Source: Bacteroidales bacterium (lineage in GTDB: Bacteria; Bacteroidota; Bacteroidia; Bacteroidales; UBA12170). Taken from it: 35,685 nucleotides of DNA. This document shows, in pieces, positions 1 through 8,311 of the stretch (positions within the stretch are counted from its first letter, which is position 1; each line of letters starts with the position of its first letter). The notes beneath the pieces were generated by a model, which saw only the letters and a program-made list of their open reading frames with translations, ran no database searches and had not been told where the DNA came from. The stretch covers positions 1-35,685 of the forward strand of contig JAGGWH010000056.1 of the NCBI GenBank assembly GCA_021157585.1. Reading direction: 5' to 3'. The translations under genes were made by a program, and so were the position numbers.

Positions 1-2055
1 CCTAAATACATAAGCTTTCGTATTTTTATTTCTTCAGCTTTACTGTACTTTTTTCTGGTTATTCCATTTGCCGGTTTTATGTGGGTACAAAAAATACCCG
101 ATTTATTAAAAATGGAAATAGGTGTAGATATTTCGCAAGTCGATAGCTTATTAAAAAGTAGAGTGAAGCAGCAAGAGCAAGTTATACAAAAGAGCACTCA
201 AGAATACGATACTCAGGATATTTTAATTACAAATATTTTTGAAAGAGCAACTTCAAAAGAAAAGCCTGATTTAGAAATAAAGAGTACAAGTCATATCGGT
301 AAAAGTTTCGACTACCTTCTAAATGCATTTTTGGTAAGTTTAATAATCTTGGGGCTTTTTAGCGTACCGTTCAAACGCTTTTTCCGCAGGAAAAAAAAGC
401 AAGTCTTTATCACACAAAAACTCGAAAATCATTGTCGTAAATGGCTATTAAAAACGCCTTTAATTCATACTGTTTTATTTGCAATTCCACTTTTAGTCAG
501 CCTTACCTATACCACTTGGGCTCTTTATTCGAATCCATTGAATAATAATGTTAGATTCAATTTATTGCAAGCATATTTTTATGTTAGTTTGCTGTCGTCG
601 TTTCTTACAATACTTTTTGTTTATTATTGGTCTAAGCACAGAGTTCACCTGTTTTATTTAGAAACGCTTTTTAGCGATATAGAATTACGAAAACGGATAT
701 TTAAAAAAAATGTTGGGAAAATAAGAGACCGCCTATGGATTTCGAGCGGAATGACTACTCTTCTCCCCCTTAGTATTGTGATTTTTTATATTGGGCTGAG
801 TGTAAGTAGTTTTAAAGACTTGGGCATTACCGATATCACTCCGGAAATTCGCAGTATTCTTTACGGTTCTTATGCCAATCTAACCGAGGAAATTTCTCTT
901 GGAAATATTATTTATATCAACTCCATAAATACCTATATGATGATAGTAGGTATTGGGACAAGTATTTTTGTTTCTCTCGTTTATATTTTTGCTTTTGTAA
1001 GATGGACAACCTTAGATATAGTATCTCCGGTTAAAGAATTACTCTATAATATTCATAAAACGGGGGAGGGCGAAGGTGATGCCAATTTTAGTATTGTTCG
1101 TACCAACGACGAAATTGGAGAATTAAGTGAGGGCTTTAATATTATGGCTCAGCGCATTAAAGACCATATAGATGATATTAATGCACTTAGCTTTTCCTAT
1201 TTTAGATTTGTACCTAAGCAATTTTTAGAATTCTTAGGTAAAAAAAAGATTACCGATATTAAATTAGGCGATCAGGTACAGAGGGAGATGACGGTGATGT
1301 TTTCCGATATTCGTAAATTTACCGAAATTTCCGAAAACTTTACCCCCAAAGAAAATTTTGATTTTATAAATCACTATTTAGGGTATATGGAACCTGTTAT
1401 AATGCGTAATAATGGCTTTATCGACAAATATATTGGTGATTCTATCATGGCTCTTTATAGTCTTTCTGTTAACAATGCTATTGATGCAGCCATTGAAATG
1501 AGAGCAAAATTAGAAGAGTTTAATGACGACCTTAAGATGAACGGAAAACCGGCAATTGACAGTGGGATAGGCATACATACGGGAGATCTTATGCTAGGTA
1601 TTGTTGGTGGAAGAAGTAGAATTGAAGGTACTGTTATTTCGGATCACGTCAATCTGGCTTCTCGTCTCGAAGGATTGACTAAAGTTTATGGTGCACCAAT
1701 AATTATTAGTCACGATAGCTTAATAAAAATTGAAAACCCCAAACAATATAACTTCCGTTTTTTAGATATTGTTAAGGTAAAAGGGAGAAAATCTTCTGTT
1801 AATGTTTTTGAAATTTTAGATGGAGAAAAGGCTGATCAGCGAAAGCTGAAGATAGAAACAAAAGACTTGTTTAATAACGCTATTGGGCTCTACCGCAATA
1901 AATCATTTGAAAAAGCCGCTACATTATTTGTAAGTTTACAAAAAATAAATCCAAACGATAAAGCAATTGATTTATATTTAGAAAGGTGTCATAAAAATTT
2001 AAAATACGGTATTCCTAAAGATTGGGATGGAATAGAGATTCTCCAGTTTAAATAA
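1..2055 (+). CDS. Membrane class III adenylate/guanylate cyclase with HAMP domain, 5' end outside window
   Basis: The reading frame is open from base 1, so the gene starts upstream. The first Met in view is at 79 and residue numbers count from it. About six hydrophobic segments (one before Met79, then near 75-100, 130-150, 165-185, 225-245 and 285-310) lead into a HAMP-like linker (about 310-370, with NDEIGELSEGFN) and a class III nucleotide cyclase domain (about 400-580). The two metal-binding Asp are visible: D410 in FSDIRKFT and D454 in DKYIGDS. The purine-selecting pair would be K450 and D522, and the transition-state residues N525 and R529 in NLASRLE. This pattern favours cAMP production. 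The C-terminal 65 residues look like a short TPR-like helical tail. The substrate (ATP or GTP) and the sensed signal are inferred, not seen. Confidence 0.9.
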   Translation, partial: PKYISFRIFISSALLYFFLVIPFAGFMWVQKIPDLLKMEIGVDISQVDSLLKSRVKQQEQVIQKSTQEYDTQDILITNIFERATSKEKPDLEIKSTSHIGKSFDYLLNAFLVSLIILGLFSVPFKRFFRRKKKQVFITQKLENHCRKWLLKTPLIHTVLFAIPLLVSLTYTTWALYSNPLNNNVRFNLLQAYFYVSLLSSFLTILFVYYWSKHRVHLFYLETLFSDIELRKRIFKKNVGKIRDRLWISSGMTTLLPLSIVIFYIGLSVSSFKDLGITDITPEIRSILYGSYANLTEEISLGNIIYINSINTYMMIVGIGTSIFVSLVYIFAFVRWTTLDIVSPVKELLYNIHKTGEGEGDANFSIVRTNDEIGELSEGFNIMAQRIKDHIDDINALSFSYFRFVPKQFLEFLGKKKITDIKLGDQVQREMTVMFSDIRKFTEISENFTPKENFDFINHYLGYMEPVIMRNNGFIDKYIGDSIMALYSLSVNNAIDAAIEMRAKLEEFNDDLKMNGKPAIDSGIGIHTGDLMLGIVGGRSRIEGTVISDHVNLASRLEGLTKVYGAPIIISHDSLIKIENPKQYNFRFLDIVKVKGRKSSVNVFEILDGEKADQRKLKIETKDLFNNAIGLYRNKSFEKAATLFVSLQKINPNDKAIDLYLERCHKNLKYGIPKDWDGIEILQFK

Positions 2056-2151
2056 CGACTGAAATCAATACGCTTATCCAATCTATTGTAACAATAATTC
2101 AATAGTTCTCCACGTTTATTCATTTTACATTATATTATTCTTAAACAAATG

Positions 2152-2159
2152 TACATTTG
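2152..2159 (+). promoter_or_regulatory. -7 element TACATTTG ahead of small membrane protein
   Basis: TACATTTG matches the Bacteroidota -7 consensus TAnnTTTG and lies 29 bases before the ATG at 2189. I find no good TTTG box 19-21 bases upstream, so only half of the promoter is supported. Its position favours the small ORF being expressed on its own. Confidence 0.35.
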
Positions 2160-2188
2160 AATACTTAGAAAATTAACGTAAAACAAAA

Positions 2189-2353
2189 ATGATGCTAGTA
2201 GATGTTCTAATAATGAGCTATGTACTTTTGATGGCTTTACTTGTCCGGAAATCAGAAAAATTACCCAAATTTAGTTTACAAGTTGTATTAATAGGATTAT
2301 TTTTAAGTCCTATAGCCGGCTTTATCAGTTATTATTATTTTCAACGACTGTAA
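2189..2353 (+). CDS. Small two-helix membrane protein, 54 aa
   Basis: A short ORF starts with two consecutive ATG codons and ends at TAA 2351-2353. The product is almost entirely two hydrophobic helices (about residues 2-19 and 30-50) joined by a basic loop RKSEKLPK. The second helix carries LFLSPIAGF, a pattern seen in many tiny Bacteroidota inner-membrane proteins. It fills the gap between the cyclase gene and the convergent uridine kinase gene and has its own -7 element. Function is unknown. The start could also be the second ATG. Coding status rests on composition and context only. Confidence 0.5.
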   Translation: MMLVDVLIMSYVLLMALLVRKSEKLPKFSLQVVLIGLFLSPIAGFISYYYFQRL

Positions 2354-2361
2354 GCAAAAGA

Positions 2362-2985
2362 TTATTTTTTACTTTTTTCGGCCATCGTCTGATGAATTTT
2401 TGATGCTACTAAATCAATAGCTACAAGGTTTGCTCCTCCTTGGGGAACAATAATATCAGCAAAACGCTTTGTTGGCTCTATAAAAAGTTGATGCATAGGT
2501 TTTACCCAAGTACTATAGTGTTCCAAGGTTTTATTGTAAGCCCTACCTCTTTCTTCCATATCACGTCTGATTACTCGCATTAAGCGGTCGTCAGCTTCGG
2601 CATCTACAAAAATTTTAATATCCATCTTATCACGTAATTTCTTATTTGTTAAAATCAAAATACCTTCGATAATAACAACTTCGTGAGCTTCAACACTTGA
2701 AGTTTCTTTAGCTCTTGAACAAGTTAGATAAGAATAAATTGGCATTTCTATCGACTTATTTTCTTTCAATTCGTCAATATGTTTATTTAAAAGTTCAAAC
2801 TCTATAGAAGAAGGATGATCAAAATTTATTTTAGCACGTTCCTCGACACTTAAATGCCCATTATCCTTATAGTAAGCATCTTGCGAAATAACCGTAACAG
2901 AATTTTCCGGTAACAAATCAATAATTTTTTTTACTACCGTTGTTTTTCCCGAACCTGAACCTCCGGCAATACCAATAATTAACAT
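2362..2985 (-). CDS. udk: Uridine kinase
   Basis: Phosphorylates uridine or cytidine to the monophosphate in pyrimidine salvage (cytosolic). The protein of about 207 residues opens with the P-loop GGSGSGKTT (residues 8-16). It then has SQDAYYKD, NFDHPSSIEF and EGILIL, and RRDMEERGR near 155-165, all typical of the Udk/PRK family. The frame extends upstream to a TTG at 3030, but that TTG overlaps the -33 box of a strong promoter (3001-3031). I therefore take the ATG at 2985, which also gives the normal family length. It converges with the small membrane protein gene, whose stop is 8 bases away. Confidence 0.93.
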   Translation of the reverse strand: MLIIGIAGGSGSGKTTVVKKIIDLLPENSVTVISQDAYYKDNGHLSVEERAKINFDHPSSIEFELLNKHIDELKENKSIEMPIYSYLTCSRAKETSSVEAHEVVIIEGILILTNKKLRDKMDIKIFVDAEADDRLMRVIRRDMEERGRAYNKTLEHYSTWVKPMHQLFIEPTKRFADIIVPQGGANLVAIDLVASKIHQTMAEKSKK

Positions 2986-3000
2986 ACGCTTAGTTTTTAG

Positions 3001-3031
3001 CAAAAATAAAGTTTTTATGTTCACTTGCAAA
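3001..3031 (-). promoter_or_regulatory. Promoter of udk (TTTG-N19-TATTTTTG)
   Basis: On the minus strand TTTG (3031-3028) is followed after exactly 19 bases by TATTTTTG (3008-3001) and a C. This is a full match to the primary Bacteroidota promoter consensus TTTG-N19-21-TAnnTTTG. Transcription would begin near 2996, about 10 bases before the ATG at 2985. This rules out the longer TTG-initiated reading. Confidence 0.75.
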
Positions 3032-3096
3032 CCCGAAAATTAACAATAATTATTAAATATCATTTCAAAATTCATATGCAATTAACTGAATATAAT

Positions 3097-3104
3097 TACT
3101 TTTG
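3097..3104 (+). promoter_or_regulatory. -7 element TACTTTTG of dsbD
   Basis: TACTTTTG followed by C matches the Bacteroidota -7 box and lies 49 bases before the dsbD ATG at 3154. The -33 side is weak (TATG at 3075-3078, spacing 18). It is divergent from the udk promoter. Confidence 0.5.
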
Positions 3105-3153
3105 CAAAAGCAAACACTATTTAGCCTAAATTGCTTCAATTGAAAGAAACGAG

Positions 3154-5193
3154 ATGAATAGAATAACACAAAACACAAAAATTAAATCTTTAGTCGGGAT
3201 TTTTATTTTAGTACTACTATTATCGAACAATATATTTGCGCAAATATTTAACCCAGTAGTATGGCAAATAAGCAGTAAACAAATAAGCGATACGGAAGTT
3301 GAATTAATTTTCAAAGCTGATATCGATGAACATTGGCATTTGTATTCGCAAGATATTCCAATGACTCCACCGGCTACCACTTTTAATTTTGAAGATACTA
3401 AAGCTTATGAACGTATAGGAGAAGTTAGCGAAACGGCATCAATTTCGGAGTACGATGAAAACTTCGATATGGTTTTAAAATATTTTACTAATGAAGCCAC
3501 TTTTATTCAAAGAATAAAATTATTGTCAAGCGAACGGGTTGATATTAATGGCTTTATCACCTTTATGAGTTGTGATGATACCCAATGTCTTCCTCCAACC
3601 GATAAAGAATTTAGCTTTGTTTTTAACGAAAAAACAAATACTCAAATTGAAACTGAAACAATTGCACTAAGTGATAAGCAAAGTAACTCCGGTAATAAAA
3701 GCGAAAGCGAAAATACTTTAATCGGCTTCTTTTTTGTGGCTTTTCTGTTTGGATTAGCCGCTATACTAACACCTTGTGTTTTCCCAATGATTCCTATGAC
3801 TGTTTCTTTCTTTATGAAAGACAGTGAAAACAAAGCAAAAGGAAGAACACAAGCAACTATTTATGGACTTTCTATTGTTGCTATTTATGTCTTTATCGGT
3901 TCTGTTTTAGCTGTAGTAGCCGGTCCGGGAATTGCTAATTGGCTTAGTACTCACTGGTTACCTAATCTTTTATTCTTTTTCATTTTCATGATTTTTGCTG
4001 CTTCCTTTTTTGGTATGTTCGAAATTATTATGCCTCATTGGTTAGTAAATAAATCAACAGCAAACGAAGAAAAAGGGGATTTTATTGGACCTGTATTTAT
4101 GGCTTTTACTTTGGTGTTAGTTTCATTTTCTTGTACAGGACCAATTGTTGGAACAATTTTGGTTGAATCGGCCGGAGGTCAAATATTAAAACCAATTATT
4201 GGCATGCTTGGCTTTTCTTTGGCTTTTGCATTGCCTTTTACTTTGTTTGCATTTTTTCCGCAATGGTTAAATAAATTACCTAAATCAGGCGGATGGTTAA
4301 ACTCTGTAAAAGTGGTTTTAGGATTTTTAGAATTGGCTCTTGGATTAAAATTTCTAAGCATAGCCGATCAAACTTACCATTGGGGGTTACTTGATAGGGA
4401 AATTTACTTAGCCCTCTGGATAGTTATTTTCACTTTAATGGGCTTTTATTTACTAGGCAAAATAAAATTTGCCCATGATAGCGATGTTCCTTTTGTTAGT
4501 GTTCCTCGCCTCTTACTCTCAATTATTACTTTTACCTTTGTTGTTTATATGATTCCAGGACTGTGGGGTGCTCCATTAAAAGCCTTATCAGGATATATTC
4601 CGCCAATGCATACGCAAGATTTTAATATCGACAAATCAATACGAGACAATTTAAAATTAGCAAATATATCTACATCATCGAATGAGAGAAAAGCTATTTG
4701 CGAAACTCCAAAATATCATGATTTATTACATCTTCCTCACGGTTTAGAAGGCTATTTTGATTATGATCAAGCTTTGGCTTGTGCGAAAAAACAAAACAAA
4801 CCTCTGTTTATCGATTTTACTGGTCATGGTTGTGTAAACTGTCGCGAAATGGAAGCTAATGTATGGGCTGATCCTGCAGTTTTAAACAGACTGGAAAATA
4901 ATTTTATTATTACCGCTCTCTATGTTGACGACAAAACAAGGCTTCCTGAAGAGGATTGGATTACTTCCGATTATGATGGAAAAGTAAAGAAAAGTATAGG
5001 CAAAAAATTTGCTGATTTCCAGATTAGTAAATTTAATACCAATGCTCAACCTTTTTATGTTTTATTAAATCCTGATGGTGAGATGTTAATGCAACCTAAA
5101 GCCTACGATTTGAATATTGATGATTTTATTCGGTTTTTGGACGAAGGAGTTAAGAATTTTAAAGAAGGGAAGACGGTTCAGCTAAAACGTTAA
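3154..5193 (+). CDS. dsbD: DsbD-family thiol:disulfide interchange protein (cytoplasmic electrons to periplasm)
   Basis: Carries reducing power from cytosolic thioredoxin across the inner membrane to periplasmic thiol proteins. Three modules are visible. A signal peptide (about 1-30, ending IFAQ) is followed by a DsbD-alpha-like domain with the pair C140/C145 (SCDDTQC). Next is an eight-helix membrane domain (about 185-490) with C208 in TPCVFPMIP and C327 in SFSCTGP. Last is a C-terminal thioredoxin fold with C560-V-N-C563. All six electron-relay cysteines are present, and 679 residues is normal for the family. The stop codon overlaps that of the convergent nucleotidyltransferase gene. Its direct substrates are not evident from the neighbours. 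Confidence 0.92.
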   Translation: MNRITQNTKIKSLVGIFILVLLLSNNIFAQIFNPVVWQISSKQISDTEVELIFKADIDEHWHLYSQDIPMTPPATTFNFEDTKAYERIGEVSETASISEYDENFDMVLKYFTNEATFIQRIKLLSSERVDINGFITFMSCDDTQCLPPTDKEFSFVFNEKTNTQIETETIALSDKQSNSGNKSESENTLIGFFFVAFLFGLAAILTPCVFPMIPMTVSFFMKDSENKAKGRTQATIYGLSIVAIYVFIGSVLAVVAGPGIANWLSTHWLPNLLFFFIFMIFAASFFGMFEIIMPHWLVNKSTANEEKGDFIGPVFMAFTLVLVSFSCTGPIVGTILVESAGGQILKPIIGMLGFSLAFALPFTLFAFFPQWLNKLPKSGGWLNSVKVVLGFLELALGLKFLSIADQTYHWGLLDREIYLALWIVIFTLMGFYLLGKIKFAHDSDVPFVSVPRLLLSIITFTFVVYMIPGLWGAPLKALSGYIPPMHTQDFNIDKSIRDNLKLANISTSSNERKAICETPKYHDLLHLPHGLEGYFDYDQALACAKKQNKPLFIDFTGHGCVNCREMEANVWADPAVLNRLENNFIITALYVDDKTRLPEEDWITSDYDGKVKKSIGKKFADFQISKFNTNAQPFYVLLNPDGEMLMQPKAYDLNIDDFIRFLDEGVKNFKEGKTVQLKR

Positions 5194-5789
5194 ATTATAC
5201 TTTCAAACAGATTAGGAAACCACTTTTTATATTCTTCAGGAGTGTTGATATTGGCCAAAATAGTTTCTTCTTGAGTGATAAGACTACGTTTTTCATGCTT
5301 ATTTAAAAAGCTCTTTAAATCAACTATTGAATTTTCATCTCTTTTCATCTCTTCAACTAAAGCAGAACCTAAAAGCAAAGGATGGCCATTCTTACCTTTA
5401 AATTGTGGAACTAAAAAAGAATCTGCTCGATAATCTTTGAGCATTGCTTGTAAAATATTTATAGATGTAAATGGGTTATCAATATTTTGAATAAACACAG
5501 CTCTCCCTTTTTCTATTTGTTTTAATCCGGTAATTATAGACCAATGTCTCCCTTTTTCGGCTTCAGTATTCGTTACAAATGTAAGTCGATCTTTAAATTC
5601 ACAACAAACTTGTTTTATAGTATTTTCGTTTTTGGGGCTTACTAATACAAAAATATTACTTTTCTGAAGTTTTAAATACGTTTGTATCAATTGGCATACA
5701 AAGCTTTTGTTTTCTGAAAAAGGCAGTAATGCTTTTTCTTGCCCCATACGTTTGGAGTTCCCGGAAATAAGTATAATTATATCAACCAT
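5190..5789 (-). CDS. MobA/MocA-like molybdopterin nucleotidyltransferase family protein
   Basis: A 199-residue NTP_transf_3-type protein. The start has a nucleotide-binding loop of the form ISGNSKRMGQEKALLPF (residues 8-24). NIDNPF near residue 101 is the metal-binding Asp region, and GKNGHPLLL near 135-145 and NINTPEEY near the C-terminus match the MocA/MobA branch. The likely activity is transfer of CMP or GMP to molybdopterin or a related cofactor. No molybdenum cofactor genes are nearby, so the substrate is open. A -7-like TACTTTTG (5804-5797, minus) sits only 8 bases before the ATG, suggesting a very short leader or a slightly later start. The 3' end overlaps dsbD by 4 bases. Confidence 0.8.
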   Translation of the reverse strand: MVDIIILISGNSKRMGQEKALLPFSENKSFVCQLIQTYLKLQKSNIFVLVSPKNENTIKQVCCEFKDRLTFVTNTEAEKGRHWSIITGLKQIEKGRAVFIQNIDNPFTSINILQAMLKDYRADSFLVPQFKGKNGHPLLLGSALVEEMKRDENSIVDLKSFLNKHEKRSLITQEETILANINTPEEYKKWFPNLFESII

Positions 5790-5828
5790 AATTTCTCAAA
5801 AGTAGTAAAAGCTACTAATACAAAAAAT

Positions 5829-5860
5829 AAAAAAAGCAAGTTTGGGAGCTTGCTTTTTTT
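5829..5860. terminator. Intrinsic terminator, A-tract/T-tract flanked, works on both strands
   Basis: Arms 5829-5840 and 5849-5860 pair over 12 bases (AAAAAAAGCAAG with CTTGCTTTTTTT) around an 8-base loop. Because both flanks are A/T runs, it can terminate from either side. On the minus strand it would end the candidate small RNA and insulate mobA. On the plus strand it could stop dsbD read-through. Confidence 0.8.
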
Positions 5861-5927
5861 AAAGGGGAGGGGAGGAATTTAATTTTGCGTCAAATAACAA
5901 AATAATGGGTGAGTATCTATAAAATTC
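5829..5927 (-). ncRNA. Candidate small RNA, copy C of a three-member family
   Basis: The minus strand carries a promoter-like pair (TTTG 5965-5962, 21 bases, TACTTTCG 5940-5933). It is followed by TTGACGCAAA (5893-5884), AAATTCCTCC and a pyrimidine-rich CCCTCCCC. It ends in a near-perfect 12-bp hairpin GCAAGC...GCTTGC with seven T. No sensible ORF is present. The core and the terminator resemble the units at 20300-20383 and 20517-20598. The 5' end is inferred from the -7 box. It could instead be an untranslated leader of mobA, but the terminator would then block that gene. Confidence 0.5.
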
Positions 5928-5932
5928 ATTTA

Positions 5933-5965
5933 CGAAAGTATAATTTCAATTTATATCTCAGCAAA
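5933..5965 (-). promoter_or_regulatory. Promoter-like pair for small-RNA copy C
   Basis: TTTG at 5965-5962 and TACTTTCG at 5940-5933 are separated by 21 bases, allowed for the Bacteroidota consensus, with one mismatch in the -7 box. A dyad GGACGTTCGTC (5982-5972, minus) lies just upstream and could be an operator. Confidence 0.45.
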
Positions 5966-6046
5966 AAATATGACGAACGTCCTAAACAAATTTGCAAACG
6001 TATTGATTTAGCAAATAAACGCTTGTTTTAAAAAAATAAACACAAA

Positions 6047-6076
6047 AAAAGCCGTTGAAAAATATCAACGGCTTTT
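6047..6076 (-). terminator. Intrinsic terminator of the ferredoxin gene
   Basis: Arms 6047-6058 and 6065-6076 form a perfect 12-bp stem (AAAAGCCGTTGA with TCAACGGCTTTT) with a 6-base loop. Read on the minus strand it is followed by a run of T, 21 bases after the ferredoxin stop codon. Confidence 0.88.
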
Positions 6077-6096
6077 AGTTTGAATTAATATCCTTG

Positions 6097-6264
6097 TTAT
6101 TCGGGATGAATTGCTTCTGTTGGACAAACATCTGCACAAGCACCGCAGTCAGTACAAATATCTGGATCGATAACATAAATATCTCCTTCAGTAATAGCTT
6201 CAACCGGACATTCGTCGATACATGTTCCACAAGCAACACAATCGTCATTAATTACATAAGCCAT
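6097..6264 (-). CDS. Small 2[4Fe-4S] ferredoxin, 55 aa
   Basis: A complete short ORF encodes MAYVINDDC... and ends HPE. It has two classic cluster motifs: C9-x2-C12-x2-C15-x3-C19-P and C37-x2-C40-x2-C43-x3-C47-P. This is the clostridial/Bacteroidota 8Fe ferredoxin type, a soluble low-potential electron carrier. It is transcribed divergently from korA-korB, which strongly suggests it accepts electrons from 2-oxoglutarate oxidation or another oxoacid oxidoreductase. It has its own -7 element upstream and a strong terminator downstream, so it is a single-gene transcript. The acidic character (many D and E) is typical. Very little doubt about identity. Confidence 0.95.
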   Translation of the reverse strand: MAYVINDDCVACGTCIDECPVEAITEGDIYVIDPDICTDCGACADVCPTEAIHPE

Positions 6265-6274
6265 AATAATAAAT

Positions 6275-6288
6275 TTTAACGTGTTAAA
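6275..6288. promoter_or_regulatory. Inverted repeat TTTAAC-GT-GTTAAA in the ferredoxin leader
   Basis: Perfect 6-base arms (6275-6280 and 6283-6288) with a 2-base spacer lie between the predicted transcription start (near 6304) and the ferredoxin start codon at 6264. The position suits an operator, but no binding protein can be named and such AT-rich dyads occur by chance. Confidence 0.25.
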
Positions 6289-6308
6289 TAAATTCTATTT
6301 CTTGGCTG

Positions 6309-6316
6309 CAAATGTA
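6309..6316 (-). promoter_or_regulatory. -7 element TACATTTG of the ferredoxin gene
   Basis: On the minus strand TACATTTGC matches the Bacteroidota -7 box 44 bases before the ferredoxin ATG. The expected -33 position has no clear TTTG. Confidence 0.45.
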
Positions 6317-6429
6317 TAAATATTTTACAATTTGAACGATTAATAATAATCATAAATAAAAAGATTTATATTCTTTCTAAATTAAGAAATTGATGGGTGA
6401 ATATTAGATGTTTAAACTAAAAATACAAT

Positions 6430-6437
6430 TACATTTG
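6430..6437 (+). promoter_or_regulatory. -7 element TACATTTG of korA-korB
   Basis: TACATTTGC lies 24 bases before the korA ATG at 6462. The -33 region carries only a weak GATG 19 bases upstream. The ferredoxin and kor promoters are divergent in a 197-base intergenic region, so a shared regulator is possible. Confidence 0.5.
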
Positions 6438-6461
6438 CCTTATCAAAAAAACTAAATTCTA

Positions 6462-8309
6462 ATGACTGATAAAATAGATAAAGTTATTGAACTCGATCAC
6501 GTTGTTATACGGTTTTCTGGCGACTCAGGTGATGGGATGCAGTTAACAGGAACTTTATTCTCCGACACCTCTGCTTTAATGGGAAGTGGCATTTCTACTT
6601 TTCCTGATTACCCAGCAGAGATTAGAGCCCCACAAGGTACTGTTGGAGGCGTTTCTGGTTTCCAAGTTCATTTTGGCCACGATATTAATACTCCTGGCGA
6701 TTATGCCGATGTATTGGTTGCAATGAATCCTGCTGCTTTAAAAGCAACATCCAAATGGGTTAAACAAGGAGGAAGTATTATTGTAGATCGCGATTCATTT
6801 ACAACTAAAAACCTGATAAAAGCAGGTTACAAAACAGATGATCCAATAAAAGAAGATTGTTTAGACCGTTTCAACGTTATTTTGGCTCCAATTTCATCAA
6901 TGACACAAGAGACGTTGAAAGATACCGGAATGGATAACAAAACTATTCTTCGAAGTAAAAACATGTTTGCTTTGGGAATGTGTTATTATTTGTTCAATCG
7001 CGAATTAACTTTCACAGAAAAATTCTTTGAAAGTAAATTCAAAAAAGTTCCTGCTGTTATAGAAGCCAATAAGCTAGTTTTAAAAGCCGGTTATAATTAC
7101 GGTTATAATGTGCAAGAGCTTACACCTTATAAGGTAGCTGCTGAAGAAATTAAATCAGGTGTTTATAGAAATATAAACGGAAATACAGCAACAGCTTGGG
7201 GTTTAACAGCTGCTGCCGAAAAAGCAAACCTTTCTCTTTTCTGCGGATCATATCCTATTACTCCTGCAACAGATATTTTACATGAGTTAGCCAAGTTGAA
7301 AAACTTGGGTGTTAAAACTTTTCAAGCTGAAGATGAAATTGGAGGTATTACTTCAGCAATAGGAGCTAGTTTTGCCGGCAACTTTGCAGTTACTACCACT
7401 TCAGGACCTGGTTTAGCTTTAAAATCAGAAGCTATCGGTTTGGCTGTTATTACGGAACTTCCGTTGGTTATTGTAAATGTTCAACGAGGCGGACCATCAA
7501 CGGGTTTACCTACAAAAACAGAGCAGTCCGATTTAATGCAAGCACTATATGGTAGAAATGGAGAAAGTCCTGTAGCTGTTGTTGCTGCAAGCACACCTTC
7601 TAATTGTTTCCATTACGCGTTTAAAGCAAGTCAAATTGCTCTTGAGCATATGACTCCTGTGGTACTGTTAACAGATGGTTTCCTTGCTAACGGAACTCAG
7701 CCTTGGAGAATTCCAAATATGGAAGATTATCCTGATATACAAGCACCTATTGCAAAAGAAGGAACTAAAGATTATCTTCCTTATCAACGTAACAAAGATA
7801 ATTTCGTTCGTGAATGGGCTATTCCAGGAACTCCAGGATTAGAACATCGTATTGGTGGTTTAGAAAAAATGGATAAAACCGGAACCGTTTCCTATGTCCC
7901 TGAAAATCACCAAGTAATGACGGATCTTCGTGAAAAGAAAATTGCACATATAGTTGCAGATATTCCTGATTTGGAAGTTATTGGTGAAGACGAAGGCGAC
8001 TTACTTGTTGTTGGTTGGGGAGGAACTTATGGACATATTTTAACTGCTGTTCATGATTTACAAAAAGAAGGTAAAAGTATCAGTATGGTACATTTTAATT
8101 ATATCAAGCCTCTACCTGCTAACACTAAAGATATATTTAAAAAATTCAAGAAAATTGTTGTTGCTGAATTAAATAACGGACAATTTGTAAATTATTTAAG
8201 ATTGTCATTACCTGAATTTACCTACTTACAATACAATAAAGTAATGGGATTACCTTTTACGTCTATCGAATTAATGGATAATTTTAATAATATTTTAGAG
8301 GAGAAATAA
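6462..8309 (+). CDS. korA: 2-oxoglutarate:ferredoxin oxidoreductase subunit alpha (gamma-alpha fusion)
   Basis: With KorB it oxidatively decarboxylates 2-oxoglutarate (or makes it reductively) to succinyl-CoA and reduced ferredoxin. The 615-residue chain is the fused form. An N-terminal gamma domain (about 10-200, with FSGDSGDGMQLTG and PDYPAEIRAPQGTVGG) is joined to an alpha domain (about 230-430) holding GSYPITPATDILHEL, the QAEDEIGG region and TTTSGPGLALKSE. A domain II-like C-terminal part ends near residue 610. It is cotranscribed with korB 2 bases downstream. The divergent ferredoxin is the likely electron acceptor. Another 2-oxoacid substrate cannot be excluded from sequence alone. Confidence 0.92.
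   Translation: MTDKIDKVIELDHVVIRFSGDSGDGMQLTGTLFSDTSALMGSGISTFPDYPAEIRAPQGTVGGVSGFQVHFGHDINTPGDYADVLVAMNPAALKATSKWVKQGGSIIVDRDSFTTKNLIKAGYKTDDPIKEDCLDRFNVILAPISSMTQETLKDTGMDNKTILRSKNMFALGMCYYLFNRELTFTEKFFESKFKKVPAVIEANKLVLKAGYNYGYNVQELTPYKVAAEEIKSGVYRNINGNTATAWGLTAAAEKANLSLFCGSYPITPATDILHELAKLKNLGVKTFQAEDEIGGITSAIGASFAGNFAVTTTSGPGLALKSEAIGLAVITELPLVIVNVQRGGPSTGLPTKTEQSDLMQALYGRNGESPVAVVAASTPSNCFHYAFKASQIALEHMTPVVLLTDGFLANGTQPWRIPNMEDYPDIQAPIAKEGTKDYLPYQRNKDNFVREWAIPGTPGLEHRIGGLEKMDKTGTVSYVPENHQVMTDLREKKIAHIVADIPDLEVIGEDEGDLLVVGWGGTYGHILTAVHDLQKEGKSISMVHFNYIKPLPANTKDIFKKFKKIVVAELNNGQFVNYLRLSLPEFTYLQYNKVMGLPFTSIELMDNFNNILEEK
8298..8303 (+). promoter_or_regulatory. Strong Shine-Dalgarno GAGGAG for korB
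   Basis: GAGGAG lies inside the last codons of korA, 8 bases before the korB ATG. Clear SD sites are uncommon in this genome type. Here it probably supports coupled, high-level translation of the second subunit. Confidence 0.6.
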
Positions 8310-8311
8310 TC

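Noticed and set aside
3154-5193. Minus-strand frames opposite dsbD (63, 60 and 84 codons)
   Set aside because: They mirror dsbD codons and carry no signals of their own.
6094-6279. Plus-strand ORF rich in Asn, Ser and Cys
   Set aside because: It is the antisense shadow of the minus-strand 2[4Fe-4S] ferredoxin, whose eight cysteines are fully in place.
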